DNA from: Flavobacterium ranwuense
Lineage (GTDB): Bacteria; Bacteroidota; Bacteroidia; Flavobacteriales; Flavobacteriaceae
Assembly: GCF_004349315.1 (NCBI RefSeq)
Contig: NZ_SMLH01000009.1
Span: forward strand, 96,936 to 160,935
Reading direction: 5' to 3'
Length of the DNA: 64,000 nt
Part shown: piece by piece, positions 34,750 to 43,782 of the stretch
How positions within the stretch are numbered: position 1 is the stretch's first letter
Layout of the letters: each line of letters starts with the position of its first letter
Program-made: the position numbers and the translations under genes
The notes under the pieces: generated by a model
Databases searched by the model: none
What the model was told of the DNA's origin: nothing
Seen by the model: the letters and a program-made list of their open reading frames with translations, nothing else

Positions 34750-35172
34750 TTACAATGCTTTTCTTTTCAAAACAGCATCCATTGAATAGGTACCGCTTCC
34801 CAATAAAAATAGAGCACAATAGGATAGTAAATATAGTAATGCAGATTCCATTGTTCCCAGATCGTCATTAATATGAACAACAAACACAGCAACTCCCATT
34901 GTAATAATTAGCGGAATCAACGCCAATCTGGTCCACAAACCTATTACAATTAATAGGGAGCACAAAACCTCGGCAAAAACAGTCAAAGCCAATGATGCAG
35001 GAGCACCAATGCCTATTGGGTCACCAAATTCCATTGTGCCATTCATTAACTTCATCAGTTTAGGAATACCATGACTCAACATCAATAAACCAAGTGTTAA
35101 TCGTAAAATAAGCGAAGCCCAATCGGTTGCATTTGCGGACCAAGAATTTGGGGAGAACAGTTTTTGAATCAT
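34750..35172 (-). CDS. DoxX-family membrane protein
   Basis: 140-residue four-helix membrane protein of the DoxX family: LILRLTLGLLMLSHGIPKL (21-39) with the conserved Arg and His, FAEVLCSLLIVIGLWTR, and a C-terminal hydrophobic helix. DoxX proteins are linked to quinone-dependent oxidations or redox stress. It starts at ATG 35172. Monocistronic or with unknown partners. Confidence 0.92.
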   Translation of the reverse strand: MIQKLFSPNSWSANATDWASLILRLTLGLLMLSHGIPKLMKLMNGTMEFGDPIGIGAPASLALTVFAEVLCSLLIVIGLWTRLALIPLIITMGVAVFVVHINDDLGTMESALLYLLSYCALFLLGSGTYSMDAVLKRKAL

Positions 35173-35277
35173 AATTTAAAATTTTTAGTGTAATGTTCTT
35201 ACAAACGTAAGATATTTTTATAAGAATTTGCTGCGTGAAATAGCTTATTTTAGTGATAGTTCTTGCAACGATGTATT

Positions 35278-35655
35278 TTATTTTGTCGTTTTAAAGTGAG
35301 TTTTTTCAATGCTAATTACGGTCAAAATGCCAAGAATATAGGCAAGTAAATCCATCCAGGCAAATGAATTTCCAAGAACTACTTTAGCGATTTTGTAGTG
35401 CTGTAATCCTAGTTTTTCAACCGTATTAAAATATTGTGCGATTTCGATAGCAAATGAAAAGAGCAACACAAAACCAGCGGCGACCCAAACGGAAACGTTT
35501 AGAAACGATTTCAGAAAACAATAGAGTAGCATAACCACTAAAAAATCTCCAAAATAAGGTCTTATAAAGTTGTCTTGAACAAACAAAGCGATGGCTGTTT
35601 CCAGTAGAAAAAGGAATACTGTAAAAGCAAAATAAGTGCGGTTGAATTGAAGCAT
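35278..35655 (-). CDS. DUF2809 membrane protein
   Basis: 125-residue protein with four predicted helices and the DUF2809 pattern FIRPYFGDFLVVMLLYCFLK and FAIEIAQYFNTVEKLGLQ plus FAWMDLLAYILGI, resembling VanZ-like proteins. A small integral membrane protein of unknown function. The gene follows the YdeI-like gene by 32 nt in the same direction. Confidence 0.87.
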   Translation of the reverse strand: MLQFNRTYFAFTVFLFLLETAIALFVQDNFIRPYFGDFLVVMLLYCFLKSFLNVSVWVAAGFVLLFSFAIEIAQYFNTVEKLGLQHYKIAKVVLGNSFAWMDLLAYILGILTVISIEKTHFKTTK

Positions 35656-35687
35656 TTTGGTTGTTTAATTATTTAGTATTTTACTTT

Positions 35688-36245
35688 TTATTGCATTCGT
35701 TTTTGTTGTTCACTGATTTGTATAGTTTTTTCAAGCCGTGATATTCTGGTTTTTTCTTGTTTTGCGGTCATTATCCAATGTATCATTACCTTTTTGTAAG
35801 AAGGTGCTTGTGTGTTAAAAAAGTCCCACGCTAATGGGTTCATTTTAAATTGGCTTTCGTAATTTGGAGCAAGAGCAACCGGTTCTTTCTCGTGAGAATA
35901 AATTCGGGATTTGCTTTCTGTTCGTAAATCAAATGCTTTTTGTCCTTCTGGAGTCATTAATCCGGCTTTACTGAGTTTCTCGACTTTTTTGATGTTGATA
36001 GCACTCCAAATACTGGTGCTTCTTCGTGGCGTAAAACGAATGCTGTAACTTTCAGTATCAATCGATTTTCGTACACCGTCTATCCAGCCAAAGCAAAGTG
36101 CTTGATCCACGGATTGCGACCAAGTCATGGAAGGTTTGTCGCTACTCACTTTATAGAAACCAACGAGTAGTTCGGTTTCCTTTTTGTGGTGCTTTTCTAA
36201 CCATTCTCTAAATGCTGCTTGTGTTGCAAAAAAGGATAGTATCAT
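35688..36245 (-). CDS. YdeI/OmpD-associated family protein
   Basis: 185-residue protein of the YdeI/OmpD-associated (bacteriocin-protection) family. Characteristic segments: FREWLEKHHKKETELLVGFY (12-31), WSQSVDQALCFGWIDGVR and RFTPRRSTSIWSAINIKKVE. In other bacteria family members are linked to resistance to antimicrobial peptides. The C-terminal tail (EKTRISRLEKTIQ) is basic. The gene begins 45 nt from the REP element at 36291. Confidence 0.9.
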   Translation of the reverse strand: MILSFFATQAAFREWLEKHHKKETELLVGFYKVSSDKPSMTWSQSVDQALCFGWIDGVRKSIDTESYSIRFTPRRSTSIWSAINIKKVEKLSKAGLMTPEGQKAFDLRTESKSRIYSHEKEPVALAPNYESQFKMNPLAWDFFNTQAPSYKKVMIHWIMTAKQEKTRISRLEKTIQISEQQKRMQ

Positions 36246-36290
36246 TTTAAAAAGAAGTTTATTATATATCAGATCGTTTTGTATTTACAA

Positions 36291-36508
36291 ACAATCGTTA
36301 GCGCAGTTTTGCAAACTGTGCCCATTCCAATTTAGCAACTAAAATCACCTCTGATTCATTTTTTAGTTCGTTCTTCGGCTGTTGTGACTTTATACTTTGT
36401 AGACATTTTTGGTTTTAAAAATAACAAAAAGCCATGAATTACTCATAATTTGTTGTACTATTTTCTCATTATTGTGGGCACAGTTTGCAAAACTGCGCTA
36501 ACGATTGT
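36291..36508. mobile_element. REP-type inverted-repeat element enclosing a RAYT remnant
   Basis: Two perfect 34-nt arms in inverted orientation (36291-36324 and 36475-36508) enclose 150 nt. Each arm itself folds: GCGCAGTTT / AAACTGTGC with a TGC loop. Inside, on the minus strand, is a 16-codon open frame whose first dozen residues resemble the N-terminus of Bacteroidetes REP-associated tyrosine transposases. This suggests a non-autonomous element left after deletion of most of a RAYT gene between its REP ends. Confidence 0.75.
36356..36406 (-). pseudogene. N-terminal remnant of a REP-associated tyrosine transposase
   Basis: ATG 36406 to TGA 36356 encodes MSTKYKVTTAEERTKK. From memory, Bacteroidetes RAYT (IS200-like TnpA_REP) proteins begin MSTKYKATTTEEAYFITITT, so the match covers about 12 residues before the frame diverges. 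The HUH and catalytic-Tyr regions are absent, so it cannot be active. Confidence 0.55.
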
Positions 36509-36531
36509 GGCATATCAGCGCGGTCTGATTT

Positions 36532-37161
36532 TTATTTTATTCCAAAAGGTTTTGTCGGTAATTCTTTTAGCCAATCTTCTCCATATTTTTTAATTAAAAA
36601 ATCTGAAATCATTTGGTTGTTTTCAGTCGCTTTCTTAAATGATAAAGGGTCAATTACACAATTTTCTTTTACAAGACCAATACCATATTTTTCTTTAAAT
36701 TGAATAAATTCTTTAGGTATTGAGTTGTCAATTCCGTGAACAATGAAATTTAAGTTTCCTTCCGCAATTCTTTGTTCAATTTTTTCATATGTCAGATTTG
36801 TGTTCAAATTTATTGGGAAAGAAAGAATTCCAGTATTAAAAGTCAATTCCGACTTTTCTAATAATCGAATTGTGATTATATTTTTTTTATTTGTAATTCT
36901 AGATGGATAAAATGTATAAGCAGTAAAATCGTCGGTTGCAAATCCGAATTGATATTTGCCTTTATTTGGCAATGTTATCTTAAAACTTTTAGTCTCTTTA
37001 ATTTCAATTCTTTCATTGGTTTCAGTTATAAAAAATTCGCCAGAATTCAATTTTTTACCAGTTAAGTTTTCAAAAACTACTTCTACGATTATTTCTTTTT
37101 CATTCGCTTTAGAAACTGTGAAAGTCAAAGCTAAAATTATGGTTAAAATTATTTTTTTCAT
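36532..37161 (-). CDS. Hypothetical secreted protein (209 aa)
   Basis: Signal peptide (about 1-19, ending VSKAN) followed by a beta-rich domain (20-105, possibly carboxypeptidase-regulatory- or SusD-like sandwich) and a C-terminal helical module ending YGIGLVKENCVIDPLS...DFLIKKYGEDWLKELPTKPFGIK. I know similar C-terminal ends in other flavobacterial hypothetical proteins but no function. It lies immediately next to the REP element (24 nt) and is more AT-rich than neighbouring genes, so it may be a recently gained accessory gene. Confidence 0.7.
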   Translation of the reverse strand: MKKIILTIILALTFTVSKANEKEIIVEVVFENLTGKKLNSGEFFITETNERIEIKETKSFKITLPNKGKYQFGFATDDFTAYTFYPSRITNKKNIITIRLLEKSELTFNTGILSFPINLNTNLTYEKIEQRIAEGNLNFIVHGIDNSIPKEFIQFKEKYGIGLVKENCVIDPLSFKKATENNQMISDFLIKKYGEDWLKELPTKPFGIK

Positions 37162-37368
37162 AATTATTAATTTTTTTTATTTCTTTAACTCGTTTATTAG
37201 AAATTAAAGATTTACTTCGGTTCATTCAAAATGTTTTGCAACTTGTTTCGTTTTATGCTCCTTCAAATATGTTAAAATTTTCTTACAAATTGTAAAAGCA
37301 CTTTTTATTTTCTGGATGCTTTTTGAATTTACAGGGAAACTATTTTAGTTGTCATTAGCACTTATTTT

Positions 37369-37466
37369 GCGTGAGGGATAGCAGTGGAAATCCTCCCGAT
37401 TTTTCTTCGGGAGATTATAACGAATAGCCCGACCAAGTCGTAACGCTAGTGAAGGCTTGGGCACGC
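37369..37466. ncRNA. Candidate structured RNA element upstream of tgt
   Basis: A 98-nt stretch with nested complementary arms: outer GCGTG (37369-37373) / CACGC (37462-37466); GGAT (37376-37379) / ATCC (37390-37393); CTCCCGA (37393-37399) / TCGGGAG (37407-37413); CCAAGTC (37433-37439) / GGCTTGG (37454-37460). It is far more GC-rich than its surroundings. Motifs GAGGGATAGCAGTGGAAATCC and AACGAATAGCCCGACC recall, from memory, a repeated flavobacterial intergenic element. Strand and function unknown. Confidence 0.55.
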
Positions 37467-37581
37467 CTCAAAAAAACATTGGAATTAGGTTCTAAATGCT
37501 GTTTTTGAAACCTGAAAAACGTTTTTCCCAAATCTTAATTAAATTTTTAAATTATGTAATTATCTAATTTTCAAATTAACC

Positions 37582-37589
37582 TATCTTTG
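37582..37589 (+). promoter_or_regulatory. -7 promoter box of tgt
   Basis: TATCTTTG, a perfect TAnnTTTG match 31 nt before the tgt ATG. It lies downstream of the structured element, so that element is not part of this transcript. Confidence 0.6.
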
Positions 37590-37620
37590 CCAGCCGAACA
37601 ATCGGGTGAAATATGTTACT

Positions 37621-38751
37621 ATGAAGTTTGATTTATTAAAAAAAGATCCGCAGTCCAAAGCCAGAGCGGGAACTGTTACCACTGATCACGGTGTGATTGA
37701 AACCCCAATTTTTATGCCTGTAGGGACCGTTGGTTCTGTAAAAGGGGTGCATCAACGCGAATTGAAAGAAGACATCAACCCAGATATTATTTTGGGAAAT
37801 ACCTACCATTTATACTTGCGACCACAAACCGAAATTCTCGAGAAAGCAGGCGGTTTGCATAAATTCATGAACTGGGACCGTAATATTTTGACGGATTCCG
37901 GAGGATACCAAGTGTATTCTCTTTCGGCGAATAGAAAAATTAAGGAAGAAGGCGTGAAGTTCAAATCGCATATTGACGGTTCGTACCACTTTTTTACGCC
38001 AGAGAATGTTATGGAAATTCAGCGTACCATTGGTGCCGATATTATCATGGCTTTTGATGAGTGTACGCCGTATCCATGTGATTATAACTATGCGAAACGT
38101 TCGATGAAAATGACCCACCGTTGGTTGGATCGTTGCATCAATCATTTAGACACACAGCCTTTTAAATACGGGTACGAACAAACGTTTTTCCCAATTGTTC
38201 AAGGAAGTTGTTATAAAGATTTGCGCCAACAATCAGCAGAATATATCGCGAATTCAAACCAACAAGGAAATGCGATTGGTGGACTTTCGGTAGGGGAACC
38301 TGCAGAGGAAATGTATGCGATGACCGAAATAGTTTGTGAAATCCTACCCGAAGATAAACCGCGATACCTGATGGGCGTGGGAACTCCAATAAATATTTTG
38401 GAAAATATTGCCCTTGGAATTGATATGTTTGACTGTGTAATGCCTACACGAAACGCTAGAAACGGAATGTTATTTACGGCCAACGGTTCGATAAATATCA
38501 AAAATAAAAAGTGGGAAGCTGATTTCTCTCCAATTGATGAAATGGGAATCACGTATGTGGATACTGAATATACAAAAGCGTATTTGCGTCATCTTTTTGC
38601 TGCCAATGAATATTTAGGGAAACAAATTGCCACGATACACAATCTTGGTTTTTATATGTGGTTGGTTCGTGAAGCCAGAAAACATATCTTAGCAGGCGAT
38701 TTCAGACCTTGGAAAGAAATGATGGTGAAAAATATGAACCAAAGATTATAA
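37621..38751 (+). CDS. tgt: tRNA-guanine transglycosylase (queuosine pathway)
   Basis: 376-residue bacterial TGT, which swaps guanine-34 in GUN-anticodon tRNAs for the queuine precursor preQ1. Catalytic residues are seen as TDSGGYQ with Asp92 and FDCVMPTRNARNG with nucleophile Asp271; the substrate loop GGLSVGEP is at 220-227. The usual CxCxxC zinc ligands near 303-315 are absent (SPIDEMGITYVDTEYTKAY), though the His of TIHNLGFY (His340) remains. I start at ATG 37621; a GTG lies five codons upstream. Confidence 0.96.
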   Translation: MKFDLLKKDPQSKARAGTVTTDHGVIETPIFMPVGTVGSVKGVHQRELKEDINPDIILGNTYHLYLRPQTEILEKAGGLHKFMNWDRNILTDSGGYQVYSLSANRKIKEEGVKFKSHIDGSYHFFTPENVMEIQRTIGADIIMAFDECTPYPCDYNYAKRSMKMTHRWLDRCINHLDTQPFKYGYEQTFFPIVQGSCYKDLRQQSAEYIANSNQQGNAIGGLSVGEPAEEMYAMTEIVCEILPEDKPRYLMGVGTPINILENIALGIDMFDCVMPTRNARNGMLFTANGSINIKNKKWEADFSPIDEMGITYVDTEYTKAYLRHLFAANEYLGKQIATIHNLGFYMWLVREARKHILAGDFRPWKEMMVKNMNQRL

Positions 38752-38824
38752 AATTATTATGATGTATAAATTAGGAGTTAGCGTGTAGCTCATAATTCAA
38801 AACTCATAACTCATAATTTAAAAT

Positions 38825-39913
38825 ATGCTAACAATAATTGACAAATACATCCTAAAAAGATATTTAGCCACATTTACGGTGATGCTGTTGTTGTTTATCC
38901 CCATAGGAATTGTTGTTGACGTATCCGAGAAGATCAATAAAATGTTGGAAAATAAAGTTCCGTTTTTAGAGATTGCGCTCTATTACTACAACTTTACGGT
39001 TTATTTTGCAAATTCCCTTTTTCCGATATTTTTGTTTTTATCGGTGATTTGGTTTACCTCAAAACTGGCGAATGATACGGAGATTATTGCTATTTTAAGC
39101 TCCGGAATTTCATTCACACGTTTTTTAAGACCTTATATAATTGGCGCTTCCATTGTTTCTGTTTTTGTATTGCTAATGGGTTTCTTTGTGGTTCCTGCAG
39201 CGAGTGAAGGATTCAATAATTTTAGATATACGTACTTGAAAGGGGGCGGAAAAGAAGCGATGCGTGGTGATAATACGGACGTTTACAGACAAATTAGTGA
39301 TAATGAGTTTATCTACGTAAACAGTTTTAATACAGAGTCTAAAACTGCATTTAATTTTTCGTTGGAAAAGTTTAAAAACCAGAAGTTAGTCCATAAAATT
39401 ACCGCTTCCAGAATAAAATGGAACCCGAAAGACAGTACGTACACCATGTATGATTATACGAAAAGAACGGTAGGCGAACTCAATGATAAAATTGAAAAAC
39501 TACCTGAAAAAAAGGCTGTTTTTACTTTTGATTTAGAAGATTTAACGCCAGTGGTTTACATTGCAGAAACCTTGAGCTTAGGGAAATTGAATGCCTTTAT
39601 TAAAAAAGAAAAAGAAAGAGGATCATCCAATATTAATGTGTATTTGGTGGTTTTATACAAAAAATATAGCGTTCCGGTATCGGCATTTATTCTTACCATT
39701 ATTGCCGTTGCAGTTTCGGCCATGAAGCGAAGAGGCGGAATGGGTACCAATTTAGCTATTGGAATTGCATTGGCTTTTGCCTTTGTATTTTTTGATAAAA
39801 TCTTTGGCGTATTGGCCGAGAAATCGAGTATTCCACCCATGTTAGCCGTATGGTTGCCTAATATTGCTTTTGGAATTTTAGCCATTTATTTATTACGAAA
39901 TGCAAAACGATAA
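38825..39913 (+). CDS. LptF/LptG-family permease
   Basis: 362-residue inner-membrane protein of the YjgP/YjgQ family, part of the LptBFGC complex that extracts lipopolysaccharide and drives it to the outer membrane. Six hydrophobic helices: three N-terminal (LATFTVMLLLFIPIGIVVD near 15-33, then near 60 and 100) and three C-terminal, separated by a periplasmic beta-jellyroll domain (about 125-260). Start ATG 38825. The end overlaps the next gene by 14 nt. Confidence 0.93.
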   Translation: MLTIIDKYILKRYLATFTVMLLLFIPIGIVVDVSEKINKMLENKVPFLEIALYYYNFTVYFANSLFPIFLFLSVIWFTSKLANDTEIIAILSSGISFTRFLRPYIIGASIVSVFVLLMGFFVVPAASEGFNNFRYTYLKGGGKEAMRGDNTDVYRQISDNEFIYVNSFNTESKTAFNFSLEKFKNQKLVHKITASRIKWNPKDSTYTMYDYTKRTVGELNDKIEKLPEKKAVFTFDLEDLTPVVYIAETLSLGKLNAFIKKEKERGSSNINVYLVVLYKKYSVPVSAFILTIIAVAVSAMKRRGGMGTNLAIGIALAFAFVFFDKIFGVLAEKSSIPPMLAVWLPNIAFGILAIYLLRNAKR

Positions 39914-40781
39914 ATTAAAAAGTTATTTAAACCTTCATTTGATCGTTTTTATTTGGGGTTTTACTGCCATTTTAGGAGCTTTAATCACCATTACAGCCGA
40001 TGCTTTAGTTTGGTACCGCATGGTTTTAGCAGGGCTGTTTTTAGCCTTGTTTATTGCATTCAAAAAAATATCATTTAGGATTCCTTTAAAATCGTTTTTG
40101 AAATTGATTTTTGTGGGACTGCTGATAGCCTTGCATTGGATCTTTTTCTTCAAAGCCATTCATGTTTCTAATGTATCCATAACACTATCCGTTTTTTCGT
40201 TGGGAGCCTTTTTTGCTTCTATATTAGAGCCTGTTTTTTATGGCCGAAAAGTACTTTGGTACGAAGTGTTTTTTGGTCTTATCATTATTGCTGGTTTGGC
40301 ATTGATTATGAAGGTCGAAATTAACTATTTGGAAGGAATGTTATACGCCTTGGCATCTATCCTATTAGGTGTTTTGTTTACGTTAATGAACGGAAAATTG
40401 ATAGAAAAGCACGAACCTTCAGTGATTTCTTTTTACGAATTTCTGGCAGGTGTTTTCTTTATTACCATTTACTTTTTGTTCCAACAAAAATTCACCGCTG
40501 ACTTCTTTATTCTAACGGTAAATAATTGGATTTTAATACTGATTCTGGCTTCCATTTGTACGGCGTATGCTTTTACGGCATCAGTAAAAGTGATGCGGAA
40601 ATTAACGCCGTATACCGTAATGCTGACCACAAATTTAGAGCCGGTATACGGAATTTTTTTGGCGTACTTTATCCTTGGCGGAAAAGAGAAAATGAGCTTT
40701 GAGTTTTACATCGGCGCACTAATAATAGTAATCACCGTAATCCTGAACGGAGTTATAAAACACTATCAAAAGGACAAATAA
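39900..40781 (+). CDS. DMT-family (EamA) transporter
   Basis: 293-residue membrane protein with two EamA repeats, ten hydrophobic helices, of the drug/metabolite transporter superfamily. It starts HLIVFIWGFTAILGALITI and has the second-repeat landmark TAYAFTASVKVMRKLTPYT and NLEPVYGIFLAYFIL near the end. Substrate unknown. It is coupled to the Lpt permease gene by a 14-nt overlap. A weak hairpin with T-run (40787-40818) follows. Confidence 0.93.
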   Translation: MQNDKLKSYLNLHLIVFIWGFTAILGALITITADALVWYRMVLAGLFLALFIAFKKISFRIPLKSFLKLIFVGLLIALHWIFFFKAIHVSNVSITLSVFSLGAFFASILEPVFYGRKVLWYEVFFGLIIIAGLALIMKVEINYLEGMLYALASILLGVLFTLMNGKLIEKHEPSVISFYEFLAGVFFITIYFLFQQKFTADFFILTVNNWILILILASICTAYAFTASVKVMRKLTPYTVMLTTNLEPVYGIFLAYFILGGKEKMSFEFYIGALIIVITVILNGVIKHYQKDK

Positions 40782-40860
40782 GAATAGCTTTCTCAACCTT
40801 TTGAGAAGCAAATTTTTACACATAAATATAAAATTTACCTTTTTGAACGATTTAAAATTT

Positions 40861-40868
40861 TATATTTG
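40861..40868 (+). promoter_or_regulatory. -7 promoter box of accA
   Basis: TATATTTG, perfect TAnnTTTG, 34 nt before the accA ATG; an upstream TTG (40843-40845) is 15 nt away, slightly short of the usual spacing. Confidence 0.6.
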
Positions 40869-40902
40869 CGGTTCCAAATAAAAACAAAAACGCAAAAATC
40901 CT

Positions 40903-41856
40903 ATGGAATATTTAGATTTTGAGCTTCCAATAAAAGAACTAGAAGAACAGTTAGATAAATGTCTTATTATTGGTCAGGAATCGGATGTTGATGTAACGAA
41001 TACTTGCAAACAGATCAACAAAAAATTAGAAGAGACTAAAAGAAAAATTTATAAAAACTTGACTGCTTGGCAACGTGTCCAGCTATCAAGACATCCAAGC
41101 CGTCCGTATACGATGGATCATGTGCGTGCTTTATGCGGTGATACTTTCTTAGAACTTTTTGGAGACAGAGGTTTTAAAGATGACAAAGCCATGATTGGCG
41201 GTTTAGGAAAAATTGACGGACAATCGTTTATGATTGTTGGTCAACAAAAAGGATTTAATACAAAGACTCGTCAGTTCCGTAATTTCGGAATGGCAAATCC
41301 TGAAGGATATAGAAAAGCATTGCGATTGATGAAAATGGCAGAGAAATTCGATATTCCTGTTTTGACTTTGATTGACACTCCCGGAGCCTATCCTGGATTG
41401 GAAGCAGAAGAACGTGGACAAGGGGAAGCTATTGCCAGAAACATATTTGAAATGATTCGTTTAAAAGTGCCTATCATTACAGTAATTGTTGGTGAAGGAG
41501 CTTCTGGAGGAGCATTAGGAATAGGAGTTGGTGACAAAGTATACATGATGGAAAACACTTGGTATTCTGTTATTTCACCAGAATCGTGTTCTTCGATCTT
41601 ATGGAAAAGTTGGGAGTATAAAGAACAAGCAGCCGAAGCATTAAAATTGACTTCTGCTGATATGAAAAAACAAAAATTAGTTGATGATATTATTCCAGAA
41701 CCTTTAGGTGGAGCACACTATGATAGAGAGACTGCTTTCAAAACGGTGGAGCAATATATCATGAAAGGTTTTAATGAATTAAAAGACTTATCAACAGAAG
41801 AATTAATAGCCCAAAGAATGGATAAATACAGTAAAATGGGTGAGTATAAAGAGTAA
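40903..41856 (+). CDS. accA: Acetyl-CoA carboxylase carboxyltransferase subunit alpha
   Basis: 317-residue AccA, which with AccD transfers the carboxyl group from biotin carboxyl carrier protein to acetyl-CoA, forming malonyl-CoA for fatty acid synthesis. Hallmarks are [20 protein letters not shown] (near 148-167) and [20 protein letters not shown] and [14 protein letters not shown]. Length and order are typical. It has its own -7 box, and a terminator follows at 41877-41908. Confidence 0.97.
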   Translation: MEYLDFELPIKELEEQLDKCLIIGQESDVDVTNTCKQINKKLEETKRKIYKNLTAWQRVQLSRHPSRPYTMDHVRALCGDTFLELFGDRGFKDDKAMIGGLGKIDGQSFMIVGQQKGFNTKTRQFRNFGMANPEGYRKALRLMKMAEKFDIPVLTLIDTPGAYPGLEAEERGQGEAIARNIFEMIRLKVPIITVIVGEGASGGALGIGVGDKVYMMENTWYSVISPESCSSILWKSWEYKEQAAEALKLTSADMKKQKLVDDIIPEPLGGAHYDRETAFKTVEQYIMKGFNELKDLSTEELIAQRMDKYSKMGEYKE

Positions 41857-41876
41857 AATCTTACAAATCAATCTTT

Positions 41877-41908
41877 AATCCGAAGCCTTACCGTTTCGGA
41901 TTTTTTTT
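41877..41908 (+). terminator. Intrinsic terminator of accA
   Basis: Arms AATCCGAA (41877-41884) / TTCGGATT (41895-41902) followed by a long T-run. Confidence 0.88.
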
Positions 41909-41996
41909 TGGTTATAAACAAAAAATAGTTACTTATGAACAATTATTTGTAACAACTCAATGACAATATTTTTTTAATTTTTGCTACTTTCGCTCC

Positions 41997-43541
41997 ATGG
42001 AAAACTTCAGAAATATAAACCCTGTAAAGGTAGATAAAACAACAATTATAAGCTTAGAAAAAGGGAAATTGCCTCCTCAGGTTCTCGATTTAGAAGAGGC
42101 GGTGCTGGGTGCCATGATGATTGACAAAAAAGGGGTTGATGATGTGATTGACATTTTACAACCAGATGCTTTTTATAAAGAGGCACACAAACATATTTTT
42201 GAGGCTATTGTCCAGCTGTTTACAGAAACACAGCCTATTGACTTATTAACCGTTTCTGCCCAACTTAAGAAAAATGCAAAATTAGATTTAGCAGGCGGCG
42301 ATTTTTACTTAATTCAACTAACACAAAAGATTTCCTCTTCAGCGCATATTGAATTTCACTCCAGAATTATTTTACAAAAATTTATTCAGCGTAGTTTGAT
42401 TCGAATATCTTCAGAAATTATCGAAGAATCCTATGATGAAACAACAGATGTTTTTGATTTATTGGATAGAGCCGAATCTAAATTATACGAAGTAACACAA
42501 GGAAATATTAAACGAAGTTCCGAAACAGCGCAGAGTTTAGTGTTACAAGCCAAAAAAAGAATCGAGGAAATTGCCGGTCAAGAAGGACTGAGTGGGGTTG
42601 CGACAGGTTTTGATAAATTAGATAAGATTACTTCGGGCTGGCAACCAAGTGATTTAATTATTATAGCGGCAAGGCCAGCAATGGGTAAGACAGCCTTTGT
42701 ATTGTCGATGGCACGAAATATGGCGATTGATTACGGAATGCCAGTTGCCTTATTTTCTCTGGAGATGGCATCGGTTCAGTTGATTACCCGTTTGATTTCT
42801 TCTGAAACAGGTTTGTCATCAGAGAAATTACGTACCGGAAAACTGGAAAAGCATGAATGGGAACAATTGAGCACCAAAGTTAAGAATTTAGAAAAAGCAC
42901 CTTTGTTTATTGACGATACACCATCATTGTCTATTTTCGATTTAAGGGCTAAAGCAAGACGTTTGGTTTCGCAACATGGTATCCGAATTATTATTGTCGA
43001 TTACTTGCAATTGATGACGGCTGGTGGAAACGGAAAAGGAGGAGGAAATAGAGAGCAGGAGATTTCTACGATTTCCCGAAACTTAAAAGCATTAGCAAAG
43101 GAATTAAATGTTCCGGTTATTGCCCTTTCTCAATTGTCGCGTGCGGTGGAAACCCGTGGTTCGAGTAAAAGACCTTTGCTTTCTGACCTTCGTGAATCGG
43201 GTGCGATTGAGCAAGATGCTGATATTGTATCGTTTTTATACCGTCCTGAATATTACAAAATTGACGAGTGGGATGATGATGAAGCCTCACCAACTGCAGG
43301 GCAGGCAGAAATAATGATTGCCAAACACCGTAATGGTAGTATTGAGAACGTTAGACTAAAGTTTATTGGACATCTGGGAAAATTTGATAATCTGGAAGAT
43401 TTCAGTGGCGGTTATGATGATTTACCATCGAGTATGAATCAGGAAGATAATCCTTTTATCACTAAAAATCTCCCGTCAGCCAACGATGCTTTTGGAAGTA
43501 ATTTGAATGATCCGGATGATGATAGCGATGTTCCTTTTTAG
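41997..43541 (+). CDS. dnaB: Replicative DNA helicase DnaB
   Basis: 514-residue hexameric helicase that unwinds DNA at the replication fork. The N-terminal DnaB domain begins LPPQVLDLEEAVLGAMM (about 26-42); the RecA-like domain has Walker A ARPAMGKTAF (about 224-233), Walker B IIIVDYLQLM and the arginine-finger region KHRNGSIENVRL. No intein is present. A box TACTTTCG (41985-41992) ends 4 nt before the ATG, hinting at a nearly leaderless message. A terminator follows. Confidence 0.97.
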   Translation: MENFRNINPVKVDKTTIISLEKGKLPPQVLDLEEAVLGAMMIDKKGVDDVIDILQPDAFYKEAHKHIFEAIVQLFTETQPIDLLTVSAQLKKNAKLDLAGGDFYLIQLTQKISSSAHIEFHSRIILQKFIQRSLIRISSEIIEESYDETTDVFDLLDRAESKLYEVTQGNIKRSSETAQSLVLQAKKRIEEIAGQEGLSGVATGFDKLDKITSGWQPSDLIIIAARPAMGKTAFVLSMARNMAIDYGMPVALFSLEMASVQLITRLISSETGLSSEKLRTGKLEKHEWEQLSTKVKNLEKAPLFIDDTPSLSIFDLRAKARRLVSQHGIRIIIVDYLQLMTAGGNGKGGGNREQEISTISRNLKALAKELNVPVIALSQLSRAVETRGSSKRPLLSDLRESGAIEQDADIVSFLYRPEYYKIDEWDDDEASPTAGQAEIMIAKHRNGSIENVRLKFIGHLGKFDNLEDFSGGYDDLPSSMNQEDNPFITKNLPSANDAFGSNLNDPDDDSDVPF

Positions 43542-43569
43542 AATACTATCCTTTTTTGAAATACCATTG

Positions 43570-43595
43570 AAGCCTACGTTTGTAGGCTTTTTTTG
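43570..43595 (+). terminator. Intrinsic terminator of dnaB
   Basis: Arms AGCCTAC (43571-43577) / GTAGGCT (43582-43588) with GTTT loop and T-run. Confidence 0.88.
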
Positions 43596-43782
43596 TAACT
43601 AAAATTCATGTTCAATTCTTCTTGGTAGATTATTGGAACTCTCAAAACTGGTGGCATTTATTTAGTGTGACATTTTTTTATTTTATATATAAACCTTTTC
43701 TTCATAAAAGCACAAAAAAAACAGTAATTTAGCTCCTCTTTCTCTTAACGGAAAAGTGGTATAACCAAAAAAACTAAACACT

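Noticed and set aside
36291..36508. Integron attC-like site
   Set aside because: The arms contain GCGCTAACG-like text, but no clear core-site pairs; the RAYT-like residues inside favour a REP element.
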